Source of the DNA: Acidobacteriota bacterium
GTDB taxonomy: Bacteria > Acidobacteriota > Terriglobia > UBA7540
Reading direction: 5' to 3'
NCBI GenBank assembly: GCA_021827245.1
Contig: JAKAWN010000260.1
Coordinates: forward strand, 1-9,613
Length of the DNA stretch: 9,613 nucleotides
Numbering within the stretch: the stretch's first letter is position 1; each line of letters opens with the position of its first letter. Made by a program: the position numbers and the translations under genes. Positions 1-7,145 of the stretch are shown here, piece after piece. The notes beneath the pieces were generated by a model, which saw only the letters and a program-made list of their open reading frames with translations, did no database searches and had not been told where the DNA came from.

Positions 1-312
1 TTCGGCCGCATCGTCACAATTTCAAGCGGAGCCATCCTGAAGGGCGGTGGCGCCGGGATTGCGGCCTACGCTGTCTCGAAAGGCGCGGTCACGCACCTGA
101 CCGAAATCCTTGCCTCAGAGCTTGAGAAGTATGATATCCGCGCACATTGTGTCATGCCCGGGACGATGGACACGGAAGCGAACCGTAAGGCCATGCCGAA
201 GGCAGACTTTTCGAAGTGGGTCAAAACCGAAGATGTAGCAAGAGTCATCCATTTCCTATTGAGCGACCAGTCCCGAGCCGTACGCTCCGTTGCAGTGCCG
301 GTACTCGGTTAA
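1..312 (+). CDS. short-chain dehydrogenase/reductase, C-terminal part, dihydropteridine-reductase-like
   Basis: Partial gene: the frame is open from base 1 and ends at TAA 310-312, giving the last 103 residues. These hold the second half of a Rossmann-fold SDR. The catalytic YxxxK is at window residues 23-27 (AYAVSKGAV), preceded by the ISS strand end at 7-9 that supplies the catalytic serine region. A PG turn (residues 53-54) follows the strand after the active site. The stretch around residues 57-73, DTEANRKAMPKADFSKW, closely resembles the substrate-side loop of quinoid dihydropteridine reductase (DTPMNR..MPEADF..W from memory of the human enzyme). The family reduces carbonyls, imines or quinoid pterins with NAD(P)H in the cytoplasm. 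The cofactor-binding GxxxGxG lies outside the window, so NADH versus NADPH preference cannot be judged. The SDR call is firm; pterin specificity is inference. Confidence 0.85.
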   Translation, partial: FGRIVTISSGAILKGGGAGIAAYAVSKGAVTHLTEILASELEKYDIRAHCVMPGTMDTEANRKAMPKADFSKWVKTEDVARVIHFLLSDQSRAVRSVAVPVLG

Positions 313-523
313 ATGGCGTCATTCACAAAATTCGGAAGTAGCGTAGAGGGAGCGGGGCTTCAGAGTCTATGTGATAATTGGCAAAATCGAATTTTCGGCA
401 GCCAAAAAAATCAACAGGTTAGGCTGTGGATAAACGCAAAAAGACCAGTTTTGACACAGACTTTTCAGCCCCGCCGAAAGAGGCTGTTTCCTAAATTACT
501 TTCCCGAAGGACTTGATTCACAA

Positions 524-552
524 TTGAAAGTTTTCGGCGTGGCGGCTATAAT
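524..552 (+). promoter_or_regulatory. sigma70-type promoter for rpmE (and probably thyX)
   Basis: TTGAAA at 524-529 and a consensus TATAAT at 547-552 are separated by exactly 17 bases. Only one base of the twelve departs from consensus. Transcription would start near 559, giving a leader of about 25 bases before the rpmE ATG at 585. The rest of the 272-base gap after the dehydrogenase stop (313-523) holds no recognisable gene, RNA or strong terminator. A weak 5-bp stem (CAGCC/GGCTG, 466-470 with 481-485) is all I see. Confidence 0.8.
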
Positions 553-584
553 TAAAGTTTTTGAAGCAGCCTGCAAGGAGTTCC

Positions 585-842
585 ATGAAAAGCGAAATTC
601 ATCCCGATTACCACGAGGTCCAAGTTGTCTGCGCGTGCGGCAACTCGTTCAAGACGCGCTCGACCTACAAGGACACCGTGCTGCACGTCGAAATTTGTTC
701 GAACTGCCATCCCTTCTTTACCGGCAAGCAGAAGCTGGTTGACAGCGCCGGGCGGGTGGAACGTTTCCAGAGAAAGTACGCGAATTTTCGCAAGGGCAAC
801 GCAGAAGCGGCTTCGGCCAAGGGCTCAAAGGCCGCAAAATAG
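585..842 (+). CDS. rpmE: 50S ribosomal protein L31 (bL31), zinc-binding type
   Basis: 85-residue protein of the large ribosomal subunit, where bL31 bridges to the small-subunit head. It opens [12 protein letters not shown], the standard bL31 start. Four cysteines at C16, C18, C38 and C41 form the CxC...CxxC zinc site that marks the C+ form, as opposed to the zinc-free paralogue made during zinc starvation. The core ends around residue 70 and is followed by an Ala/Lys-rich tail. The start is ATG 585 because AAGGAG (575-580) sits just upstream; a longer in-frame reading from a TTG at 561 would run through that ribosome binding site. It is preceded by a strong promoter, and thyX follows after 81 bases on the same strand with no obvious terminator, so co-transcription is likely. 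Confidence 0.96.
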   Translation: MKSEIHPDYHEVQVVCACGNSFKTRSTYKDTVLHVEICSNCHPFFTGKQKLVDSAGRVERFQRKYANFRKGNAEAASAKGSKAAK

Positions 843-912
843 CGCCAAATCTGTTGGCGAACCATATCTTCCCGGGTCTTCAAGCTGATCCCGAAACGAG
901 AACAGGCAAGGC

Positions 913-920
913 AGAGGAAG
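913..920 (+). promoter_or_regulatory. ribosome binding site fixing the TTG start of thyX
   Basis: AGAGGAAG lies 3 bases before TTG 924, with its GAGG core 6 bases away. No ATG or GTG in this frame has comparable support, so this site decides the unusual start codon. Confidence 0.65.
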
Positions 921-923
921 CCG

Positions 924-1724
924 TTGGCCACCAACCCATCGCTCGACCCGTACATCACGCGACCGAAGGTTTACCTCCTGGGGCGGCAGACCGTCGTGCA
1001 AGAGGAGTTGGCCCGCTTTTTGCAGGATGAAGGAGTCGTTTTCTCAACAGATTCCGAAGCGGCGGCCGAGGTCCTGGCGGAAATCGCCGGCCGCACCTGT
1101 TACATGTCCTTCGGAAAAGGGCGTAAGACCAACCAGGAGTATCTGGACAACATCCTGACTTCAAAGCACGGCAGCGTGCTTGAACACGCCGTCTGGAACC
1201 TGTTGATCACGGGAGTCAGCCGCTCCCTGACGCATGAGCTGGTGCGGCATCGCGCCGGCTTTGGTTATTCGCAGCTTTCGCAGCGTTATGTTGATGAAGG
1301 CGACGCGCGCTACGTTGTGCCTCCTCTTTATCAGGAAAATGACGCGCTGCGCGAGAAGTGGCAGCAGACTATCGAGATTCTCCGCAAAGCTTACGTCGAT
1401 CTGGCGGAGGCTACATCTCAATACGTCCAGCAGAAGCGCCCGGAGATGGCCCCGCGTGACCGCCGGAAATGGGCCCGGCAGGCCGCCCGGTCGATTCTTC
1501 CCAATGCCACCGAAACGAAAATCTTTGTTACCGGCAACAGCCGCGCCTGGCGCCATTTTCTGGAGTTGCGTGGCAGCCCGCACGCCGATACCGAAATCCG
1601 GATGCTCGCCGTGGAAGTCTGCCGCGTCCTGAAGAACGAAAGCCCCAACATCTTCCACGACATCGAAATCTACGAGGAAGCCGACGGCATGCCCGCCGTC
1701 CGCGTCACCTATTCCAAAGTCTGA
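924..1724 (+). CDS. thyX: flavin-dependent thymidylate synthase ThyX
   Basis: 266 residues, within the usual family size. ThyX makes dTMP from dUMP using methylenetetrahydrofolate as carbon donor and FAD/NADPH as reductant, replacing ThyA. The signature region is at residues 108-122: R108-H109-R110, then AGFGYSQLSQRY. The flanking stretch SRSLTHELVRHR and the C-terminal NSRAWRHFLELRG...HADTEIR are characteristic; the second carries nucleotide-binding arginines. The classic motif is RHR-x7-S, whereas here eight residues separate RHR from the expected serine (S119), so there is one extra residue in the substrate/FAD loop. Translation starts at TTG, supported by AGAGGAAG. The stop is 6 bases from the stop of the opposing methyltransferase gene, leaving no room for a separate terminator. 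thyA is not in this window, so whether ThyX is the sole route cannot be told. Confidence 0.95.
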   Translation: MATNPSLDPYITRPKVYLLGRQTVVQEELARFLQDEGVVFSTDSEAAAEVLAEIAGRTCYMSFGKGRKTNQEYLDNILTSKHGSVLEHAVWNLLITGVSRSLTHELVRHRAGFGYSQLSQRYVDEGDARYVVPPLYQENDALREKWQQTIEILRKAYVDLAEATSQYVQQKRPEMAPRDRRKWARQAARSILPNATETKIFVTGNSRAWRHFLELRGSPHADTEIRMLAVEVCRVLKNESPNIFHDIEIYEEADGMPAVRVTYSKV

Positions 1725-1730
1725 CCTTCG

Positions 1731-2792
1731 CTACTTAATTCCCACCACCATGGAATCCGGCCCGATCAGGTGTTCGACGTAGGTTTCAGCGAATCCAGTT
1801 TTCTTCATCCAGCCGCAGCAGTCGCCGCCAGTGTAATCGAACCCGCCGAAAGTTTCGATCAGCATGTTCAAGCTCATCAGCAGGCCAAAAGCGTTCTGGC
1901 GGCGATCGTCATCAATCAGCGCCTCATAGACAATCAGCGAGCCGCCCTTGGGAAGGGCTTTCATGGCTTTACCCAGCAGCAGCATTTTCTCTTCAAGGTT
2001 CCAATCGTGCAGGATGTGTCCCATCACCAGCACGTCGGCTTCCGGCAGCGGATCTTCAAAGAAATTGCCGGCCTGGAAGCTCAGGCGTTTGTGCAGGCCG
2101 AAAGAATGGGTGTACTCCTCAAAAATTGGCTGCACGATGGGCAAGTCGAATCCTTTGCCAGTCACGTGCTCATGCGCCAGTGCAACCTGTGTGGCCAGCC
2201 CGCCCTGCGCCGTGCCGACGTCGACAAAATTCCGGTACTTGTTCCACGGGAACTTGCGAGCAATGGCGATGGCCGCTGGAATGCTGATTCCGGTCATCGC
2301 CCGCAGGAATATCTTCAGCCGCTGGGGATCGGAATAGAGAGTGCCAAAGTTATCCTTGCCGTCGCTGCCCTTTGACTCGTTCTGTACCCTGCCCGTCCTC
2401 AATCCTTCCGTCAGCGATCCCCAGTGATGGTAGAGCCGGTCATTAGCCATTTCCAGCATCCCGCCGATATAGCTGGGCTTGTTCTTGTCGAGAAAGATGT
2501 TGGACTCGCGTGTGTTGAAATAGCGCCCGTCGTGCCGGTTCAGCATCCCCAGCGCCACCAGCGCATCCAGAAAGTCTCTTGAACTGCGAGGATGCAGCCC
2601 CGACGCCTGGGCGAGTTCGTCGCCAGACAGCGGTCCCTGAGCGAGATACGTAAACACGCCCAGCTCAACCGCACTCAAAAGTGTTTTCGATCCCCAGAAT
2701 CCCAACCCGATTTGCATGATTTTGTCCGGTGTAACCGCCGCAGCCGCATGGCTGCCCGCAACCAGAGTCCCGTGCCCCACGGTGGTCCTCAT
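1731..2792 (-). CDS. SAM-dependent O-methyltransferase (plant-type/hydroxyindole OMT family)
   Basis: 353 residues, the usual length for the Methyltransf_2 family. These are cytoplasmic homodimers that move a methyl group from S-adenosylmethionine to a hydroxyl on aromatic or polyketide substrates. Residues ~22-105 form a winged-helix dimerisation domain (helix-turn-helix around [12 protein letters not shown]). The SAM domain follows: motif I DVGTAQGG at 191-198, GNFFEDPLP at 242-250 and LHDW at 261-264, where H262 matches the catalytic base of the family. Motif I has T-A where DVGGG is usual, a mild departure. The start is ATG 2792 because AAGGTG lies 5 bases upstream and a matching promoter precedes it. 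The frame stays open another 37 codons upstream, but that part overlaps the promoter and reads as noise. No biosynthetic partners are beside it, so the substrate is unknown. It could be a resistance or pigment methyltransferase. Confidence 0.88.
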   Translation of the reverse strand: MRTTVGHGTLVAGSHAAAAVTPDKIMQIGLGFWGSKTLLSAVELGVFTYLAQGPLSGDELAQASGLHPRSSRDFLDALVALGMLNRHDGRYFNTRESNIFLDKNKPSYIGGMLEMANDRLYHHWGSLTEGLRTGRVQNESKGSDGKDNFGTLYSDPQRLKIFLRAMTGISIPAAIAIARKFPWNKYRNFVDVGTAQGGLATQVALAHEHVTGKGFDLPIVQPIFEEYTHSFGLHKRLSFQAGNFFEDPLPEADVLVMGHILHDWNLEEKMLLLGKAMKALPKGGSLIVYEALIDDDRRQNAFGLLMSLNMLIETFGGFDYTGGDCCGWMKKTGFAETYVEHLIGPDSMVVGIK

Positions 2793-2846
2793 TGTTTCAC
2801 CTTCTTGTATCGAGAGTATCCTGCCCCATACAGGAACGATTCTAAA

Positions 2847-2875
2847 ATCATACCTGCGGCGATTGGTTTCGTCCA
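2847..2875 (-). promoter_or_regulatory. probable sigma70 promoter for the O-methyltransferase
   Basis: Read on the minus strand: TGGACG (2875-2870) as a 4/6 match to the -35 box, a 17-base spacer, then TATGAT (2852-2847), a 5/6 match to the -10 box. Transcription would begin near 2840, about 50 bases before the ATG. It lies between the REP doublet and the gene, so the methyltransferase can be expressed independently of the photolyase upstream. Confidence 0.45.
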
Positions 2876-2912
2876 CAAGCTTTGTTATCCGGCTGCCGTA
2901 CAATAGAGTGGC

Positions 2913-2959
2913 GTAGCGGCGAGTTTATCTCGCCATTGGCGGCATAAAGCTGCCGTTAC
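2913..2959. repeat. REP doublet (REPIN-like): two inverted 22-nt palindromic arms
   Basis: Arm A (2913-2934) reads GTAGCGGC, GAG, TTTAT, CTCGCC and folds as GGCGAG/CTCGCC with loop TTTAT. Arm B (2938-2959) is its inverted relative; on the minus strand it reads GTAACGGC, AGC, TTTAT, GCCGCC. Three bases separate the arms. They agree at 16 of 22 positions. Differences inside the stem are mostly paired: position 10/18 is A-T in one and G-C in the other, 11/17 is G-C versus C-G, and 9/19 is G-C versus G.U on the plus strand. The GTAG-type 5' end is the hallmark of REPs mobilised by RAYT transposases. It sits between the photolyase stop and the methyltransferase promoter. Confidence 0.75.
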
Positions 2960-2978
2960 CTCAGATTGAACTACATAT

Positions 2979-4358
2979 CTAGGCCATGGAGTTGACTGTT
3001 GCGATGTAAGCCTTGCTGTCGAATTTGCTCGAGGTGCTCTGGTTGGACATGTAACGGATTTTGCCGTAGATGGGTCGTTCCGGACCCCAGGCCCGGTCAT
3101 GTTTTCCGGCAACAGCCCAGGCAATGCCCGCGTAACCGTTCGGATCACGCCCGTCGAGTTCATAGCGGTCGTTCAGACGGACGGCGATAACGAAAGCTTC
3201 TTCGGCGGAGCGCGTCCATTCCAGAATCTTTTTGGCCCAGTACATGCGCATGTAGCCGTGCATCCAGCCCGTAATGACCATCTGCTTTTGCGCTGCGTTC
3301 CAAAGCGGGTCGTGCGTCTCCCCATTTTCAAGCTGCTGTTCGGAGTACAGATACTCGCGCTCGTCGCGCGCATGCTCCTTGATCGTGCGCAACGCCCATG
3401 GTTCCGCGCATGCCAGGCTGTCGTAATGGGGATTGAAGCGGCAGAAATTGACGGCCAGTTCGCGCCGGACGATCAGTTGTTCAAGGAATGCATCACGGTC
3501 TTTGGCGGGAGCTTCGGCTTCCTTCACGGCCAGCGCAACCGTGTGCGGTCCCAGATGCCCAAAATGGAGATAAGGAGAAAGCCGGCTGGTGTGGTCCTGC
3601 TCGGGATAATTGCGCCCCTCGGAATAGCCCGCCAGCCGTTCGCGAAGAAAATGCCGCAGCACTTTCACCCCCTCCTCCGTTCCACCCTGCAACGTGGCAA
3701 TCGGCCTGACCGAGCGGTCGATGGGAAGACCGCGCAGAACGTCGGCATCGGCAGGCAACGATGCAATCTTCTTGGCCGGCTTCCACTCCACATAGGGCCT
3801 TAATTGCCCGACTGGCACAAGAAATTCGTCCAGCAGGGAGGAAATCCTGGGGCGGATTGTCCGGGCGGAATATTGCTCCTTCAGCAGAAGTTTGCTGGGA
3901 ATAATCACGTCCGCATCGATGGTCCAGAAAGGTACGCGCAGCCGTTTGGCAACGGTTTGCCGCCACTGCTCGGCCTTTCGTATGGGATTCTCGTCACCGA
4001 TCACGAGACAGGCGGAAACTTCGTCGCAGAACTTGATCAGGTCGTTTTTCTGCCAGGCGCGCACCACGAAGCCAATGCCGCGACGTTCGAGCTGGAGAGC
4101 CAAGGACCGGATTCCCTCGGCGAAAAATGTATAAGAGCGCAGATTGGCATTGGGATAATTGTGAACGATGCTCAAAAAAACCACGACGGGTTTCTTCAGA
4201 AGATTTGCAGCACGGACGGCCGTTTCGAGCGCCGGATTATCAAGCGCGCGCTGCGCCCGCTGCATCCAGTAAACCACCGCCCGGCCTTCTGGATTCGCCG
4301 GGCCGCCGCGTCGCACGCTCACGCGCGGATCACCGGCCAGCTTTTCAAAAGAATCCAT
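2979..4358 (-). CDS. phr: class II CPD photolyase (deoxyribodipyrimidine photo-lyase)
   Basis: 459 residues, full length for the class II group. The enzyme reverses UV-induced cyclobutane pyrimidine dimers in DNA using blue light and FADH-. The N-terminal antenna-type Rossmann domain spans ~25-190 (VVYWMQRAQRALDNPAL, then LRSYTFFAEGI). The helical FAD domain runs from ~230: TSRLSPYLHFGHL at 257-269, RRELAVNFC at 298-306, and the strongly conserved DPLWNAAQKQM (350-360) with GWMHGYMRMYWAKKILEW (364-381). Then LNDRYELDGRDPNGYAG begins at 395, with AGKHDRAWGPER to ~428. Tryptophans in the 350-385 block are candidates for the class II electron-transfer chain. The start is ATG 4358, with GGAAG 7 bases upstream. 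It lies 82 bases behind the rhomboid-TPR gene on the same strand, so it may be the distal gene of that operon, though the gap is long enough for its own promoter. Confidence 0.95.
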   Translation of the reverse strand: MDSFEKLAGDPRVSVRRGGPANPEGRAVVYWMQRAQRALDNPALETAVRAANLLKKPVVVFLSIVHNYPNANLRSYTFFAEGIRSLALQLERRGIGFVVRAWQKNDLIKFCDEVSACLVIGDENPIRKAEQWRQTVAKRLRVPFWTIDADVIIPSKLLLKEQYSARTIRPRISSLLDEFLVPVGQLRPYVEWKPAKKIASLPADADVLRGLPIDRSVRPIATLQGGTEEGVKVLRHFLRERLAGYSEGRNYPEQDHTSRLSPYLHFGHLGPHTVALAVKEAEAPAKDRDAFLEQLIVRRELAVNFCRFNPHYDSLACAEPWALRTIKEHARDEREYLYSEQQLENGETHDPLWNAAQKQMVITGWMHGYMRMYWAKKILEWTRSAEEAFVIAVRLNDRYELDGRDPNGYAGIAWAVAGKHDRAWGPERPIYGKIRYMSNQSTSSKFDSKAYIATVNSMA

Positions 4359-4440
4359 GGTTGCTCTTCCGGGCTGCTTTGTGTGTTCCCGTCTGTTGTG
4401 GAGGCTACGTGAGGAGCCGAATCGCTTGCCGATTTAAAGT

Positions 4441-5880
4441 TCAAGAGCCCGCGGCCTTTTGATACTTGGCCATGTGCTCCTGCATCTCTTTGTTGCCGGG
4501 ATCGAGCGCCAGGGCTTTCTTCTGTGTTGCCACCGCCTGCTGGTACTGGCCGTTCGCATAGAAGGCTTCCGCGAGCGTATCGATATAGGTCGCTTCGTTC
4601 CAGTGGCTCAATTCGACGGCCTTCTGCGCCAGCTTGAGCGCTTCGGCGGGATTCCGGAACGTGGGATCGTCAGCGGTTGCCAGCAGCCAGGCCAGGTTGT
4701 TGCGTGCTTCGGCGAAGCCAGGTTCCAGGTGGATCGCTTCCTGGTAATGCTTGATGGCCTCGGCATACAGCCTTTGCTCGGCGCAAAGATCGGCCAAGGC
4801 TTCCTGCGCGTCAGGCGTCTGGGGGTTATTGCCGACGATGTCCTCCAGCAGTTTCCGCGCCTTATCTGGATGTCCTTCACGGTCATAGGCCACCGCTAAT
4901 CCCAGTTGCGCCATGGGCGACCCGGGACTCAGCCGCAGGGCCTCGTTGTATTCGCGGATGGCTTCCCCAACATGATTCTGGCTCAGGTAAACCGCCGCCA
5001 GTTCTTCGTAAGGCCGTTCATCCTTCGGATATTCGCGCGCCGCCTGCTGGAATTTCCGGACCGCCTGGTCGTCCTGCTGTTGCGTCCAGAAACGGCGGCC
5101 TTCTGCAATCAGACGCGTCACATTCTGCGTGGCGCGATAATGGTCTGCCGTGGCAAACATGGCCAGAGCCACAATGGCGGCCGGCATGATGACCGCCGTG
5201 CGGGGAATCTTTGAGAGCGTCCACCAGTACGACCGGTAACTCTGGGGCGGAGAAATCAGCAATCCCAGCAGGATGCCGCCCGCCAGCCCTCCCGTATGTC
5301 CCCAATTGTCAATCACGTGCGGCATGCTCAGCCCGATCGCAAAGTTCAGAATGATCAGCAGCACCATGCCCTTGCCAAAGGCCAATCGCCATCGGCTCGG
5401 AACCATGTCAGGGTAAAAGTGTCCGGTCACCAGCATGGCGCCTGCCACGCCGAAGATGGCCCCCGAAGCGCCTGCTGCAATATTGTGGGACATGGTCATC
5501 GACAGCCAGGAGCCGGTGATGCCTGAGCCAACATAGATCAGCGAAAAGCGCGCGTAGCCGTAAATGCGTTCGAGAATCGGGCCCAGCAGGTAGAGCGCGT
5601 ACAAGTTGACGGCCAGGTGAAACCATCCGATGTGGAGAAACATCGGCATCACCAGCCGCCAGTATTCTCCGCGCTGTAGGTAAGGCCCGTAGGAGGCGCC
5701 AAAATTCAGCAGAACCGTGGTGCTCTCGGAGCTGCCGGTCACATTCTCCAGCAGGAAAACGATAACGCACAAGGCGATAAGCGTCAGCGTTGCCACCGGC
5801 CAGTAGCGCCGCTGTTTGAGGAAAATCGGGTGCACGTCGTCCTGGCGGTGGTCCATGATGAATTGTGGAAAATCAGGCAT
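4441..5880 (-). CDS. rhomboid-family intramembrane serine protease fused to C-terminal TPR repeats
   Basis: 479 residues from ATG 5880. Residues ~29-243 hold about seven hydrophobic segments; the first six form a rhomboid core. The catalytic pair is visible: S139 in GASG (134-153 helix) and H195 in NWGHTGG. H88 and N92 in the HxxxN helix correspond to GlpG H150/N154. GEYWRL before it and the glycine-rich AGGILLG helix after it also fit. Rhomboids cut transmembrane segments of substrates within the bilayer. From ~260 to the end come about five to six TPR units (for example EAIREYNEALRLSPGSP and EAIKHYQEAIHLEPGF), which would present a protein-docking surface next to the protease. Start choice is uncertain: a TTG at 5916, just 5 bases after the FmdE stop, would add 12 residues, and neither start has a good ribosome binding site. 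Translational coupling with the upstream gene is plausible. The substrate is unknown. Confidence 0.9.
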   Translation of the reverse strand: MPDFPQFIMDHRQDDVHPIFLKQRRYWPVATLTLIALCVIVFLLENVTGSSESTTVLLNFGASYGPYLQRGEYWRLVMPMFLHIGWFHLAVNLYALYLLGPILERIYGYARFSLIYVGSGITGSWLSMTMSHNIAAGASGAIFGVAGAMLVTGHFYPDMVPSRWRLAFGKGMVLLIILNFAIGLSMPHVIDNWGHTGGLAGGILLGLLISPPQSYRSYWWTLSKIPRTAVIMPAAIVALAMFATADHYRATQNVTRLIAEGRRFWTQQQDDQAVRKFQQAAREYPKDERPYEELAAVYLSQNHVGEAIREYNEALRLSPGSPMAQLGLAVAYDREGHPDKARKLLEDIVGNNPQTPDAQEALADLCAEQRLYAEAIKHYQEAIHLEPGFAEARNNLAWLLATADDPTFRNPAEALKLAQKAVELSHWNEATYIDTLAEAFYANGQYQQAVATQKKALALDPGNKEMQEHMAKYQKAAGS

Positions 5881-5921
5881 GTCTTTATTGTGCGGATTGC
5901 GCCGGCGCCCAAACAAGATCT

Positions 5922-6509
5922 CTATTGGCCGTCAACGACCTCGTAATAACTTTCGCCCGCGCAATTCCGGCAAAGGATGCGTCCATCCACGAGCCGCTCT
6001 CGTCCGTCGTTGATGCCTTCACCGCACTCGCCGCAAATGACGCGCGAGCGCGTGCGCCCGGGCAAATCTTCCGGTCGAACCTTCACGCGAACCCGCTGCA
6101 TCGTGAAAAGCTCGTCATCTTCCATCACTTTGTAGGCTTCAAGTTGCTGCCTGTAGGGATCTCGGAGATCCTCGAACATCGTTCTGGCTCTTTGCCGGGC
6201 GTCGTCACGGGCCACAACACGCACCGCCTGCTGGCTCTGGAGATCGACAAAGGTGGCCGCAACTTTTCCGTAATCGAGATATTTCAGGGAGCGTTTCCCC
6301 AGCCGGCATCCTGTCACCAGGCTGACGGCGTCCGTCGCGCAGCGGTCGATTTCAACAAACGTGAGGAGCCGTTTGCGATGTCGGACCGGATCGTCGATTC
6401 CCAGTCTGCTCAGCCCCAGCATCGCCATTCGGACTCCCAGCACCTGTCCCGGGCACATGTGGCCGTGGCTTTGGGCTGCCAGGCTGAGATATTCTTCAAG
6501 TGACTTCAT
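5922..6509 (-). CDS. FmdE-family protein with C-terminal zinc ribbon
   Basis: 195 residues. The N-terminal ~125 residues match the family named after subunit E of formylmethanofuran dehydrogenase: HGHMCPGQVLGVRMA at 15-29 and CATDAVSLVTGCRLGKRSL at 57-75. H15, H17, C19, C57 and C68 are likely metal ligands. Residues 159-183 carry CGEC...CRNC (C159, C162, C180, C183), a zinc ribbon of the DksA/TraR-like kind often appended to this family. Members occur widely outside methanogens, and their biochemical role there is not established; links to molybdenum/tungsten cofactor enzymes are only suggested. The ATG overlaps the stop of the TonB-like gene upstream by 4 bases (ATGA), which points to translational coupling. 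AGGG just before it is a weak, very close ribosome binding site. No methanofuran dehydrogenase or molybdoenzyme gene is visible nearby. Confidence 0.88.
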   Translation of the reverse strand: MKSLEEYLSLAAQSHGHMCPGQVLGVRMAMLGLSRLGIDDPVRHRKRLLTFVEIDRCATDAVSLVTGCRLGKRSLKYLDYGKVAATFVDLQSQQAVRVVARDDARQRARTMFEDLRDPYRQQLEAYKVMEDDELFTMQRVRVKVRPEDLPGRTRSRVICGECGEGINDGRERLVDGRILCRNCAGESYYEVVDGQ

Positions 6510-6997
6510 GTCCCTGCAATGGCTGAACCGCCCTGTGAGGATGTCGATGAATTTCTGGGCAAAGCACCTGCGCCTGCAACTTCAGGTGCTCTCGCCCCCT
6601 TCCGGTCGGCTGAAACAACAAAGTTCACTGTCACCGGGAACTGGGCTGTCACCGGCTTCCAATCAAGAAGGAAGGGCCGAAAACGCCAGGAGTTCCTGAC
6701 AATCCTCTCGGCAGACTGCCGAAGTTCCGTTGGTCCGGCCTTGGCTTTTGCTCTGCACACGCTGCCCTGGCGGTCCACCGTCACCACCACCACAACGCGT
6801 TGGATTCGCGCCAGGGCTGGCGTCTCCGAAGGGAAAACGAATTTCCGGCTGGCAATCAGGTGTGAGGTGGCGGTGCGCTCATTCATCCACACAACGGGCT
6901 TTTCAGTACATTGCGCGATCCCCGATTGCGACGCCACGAACAGAAGCAACAGGAACCCGGCGGGGACAAAGGCTTTGCGACGAATATCGTCCGGCAT
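6506..6997 (-). CDS. exported protein with TonB C-terminal-like domain
   Basis: 163 residues. An N-terminal signal peptide (residues 1-28: charged MPDDIRRK, hydrophobic FLLLLFVA, likely cut after GIA) sends it to the periplasm. C30 lacks a proper lipobox (IAQC), so lipidation is unlikely. Residues ~60-128 resemble the TonB C-terminal fold: a strand VVVVVTVDRQGSVCRAKA, a helix with RQSAERIVRNSWRFRPF, and a closing strand PVTAQFPVTVNFVV. The spacing of W104 and the RPF is typical. It is not a full TonB: there is no retained membrane anchor and no proline-rich spacer. The remaining ~35 residues are Ala/Ser/Gly-rich and look unstructured. The start is ATG 6997, with an excellent GGAGGAGGGG site right before it. 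It is the first gene of a probable operon and overlaps the FmdE-like gene. Its function is unknown; a periplasmic partner-binding role is inference. Confidence 0.75.
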   Translation of the reverse strand: MPDDIRRKAFVPAGFLLLLFVASQSGIAQCTEKPVVWMNERTATSHLIASRKFVFPSETPALARIQRVVVVVTVDRQGSVCRAKAKAGPTELRQSAERIVRNSWRFRPFLLDWKPVTAQFPVTVNFVVSADRKGARAPEVAGAGALPRNSSTSSQGGSAIAGT

Positions 6998-6998
6998 T

Positions 6999-7008
6999 CC
7001 CCTCCTCC
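6999..7008 (-). promoter_or_regulatory. strong ribosome binding site for the TonB-like gene
   Basis: On the minus strand GGAGGAGGGG ends one base before ATG 6997, with its first AGGAG about 6 bases away. It rules out the longer in-frame reading from 7033, which would place this site inside the coding region. Confidence 0.7.
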
Positions 7009-7051
7009 GCCCTTGAAATCTCCGACGTCCCACCGTCGCTCTCCTGAGGAA

Positions 7052-7060
7052 ATTATACCA
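7052..7060 (-). promoter_or_regulatory. extended -10 promoter driving the TonB-like/FmdE/rhomboid operon
   Basis: Minus-strand TGG followed by a perfect TATAAT (7057-7052) forms an extended -10 element (TGnTATAAT). No good -35 box lies 16-18 bases upstream, which fits extended -10 promoters. Transcription would start near 7045, giving a leader of about 48 bases to ATG 6997. Confidence 0.65.
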
Positions 7061-7129
7061 TCCTGCTGTCGCCAGCTATGCCACGCCTTCTCCGCACGCA
7101 CGGCCGGGCTATCCGCAGGTGTCGGCGCG

Positions 7130-7138
7130 TGTTACTAT
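7130..7138 (+). promoter_or_regulatory. extended -10 promoter for the rhodanese gene, probably leaderless
   Basis: TGT then TACTAT (7133-7138) forms TGnTACTAT, a one-mismatch extended -10 element. It ends 7 bases before ATG 7146, so the expected transcription start falls on or next to the start codon. No Shine-Dalgarno sequence is present. It faces away from the operon promoter at 7052-7060. Confidence 0.5.
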
Positions 7139-7145
7139 TCTACTC

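Noticed and set aside
451..456. Perfect TTGACA hexamer upstream of rpmE
   Set aside because: No -10 box lies 16-18 bases downstream; the TTGAAA/TATAAT pair at 524-552 is the better promoter.
313..516. 67-codon frame right after the dehydrogenase stop
   Set aside because: There is no ribosome binding site, composition is AT-rich and unlike the neighbours, and no similarity is recognisable; probably non-coding.
2793..2903. 37-codon N-terminal extension of the O-methyltransferase
   Set aside because: It overlaps the probable promoter and lies before a good ribosome binding site; the sequence does not resemble the family N terminus.
2913..2959. Reading the hairpin pair as a photolyase transcription terminator
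   Set aside because: No T-run follows in the minus direction and the inverted, GTAG-headed arm structure fits a REP doublet better, although it may still slow or stop transcription.
3804..4412. 202-codon plus-strand frame opposite the photolyase start
   Set aside because: It is antisense to conserved photolyase sequence; no domain or start signal supports it.
5865..6503. 212-codon plus-strand frame opposite the FmdE-like gene
   Set aside because: It is antisense to a gene with strong family motifs, has no family features of its own and no ribosome binding site.
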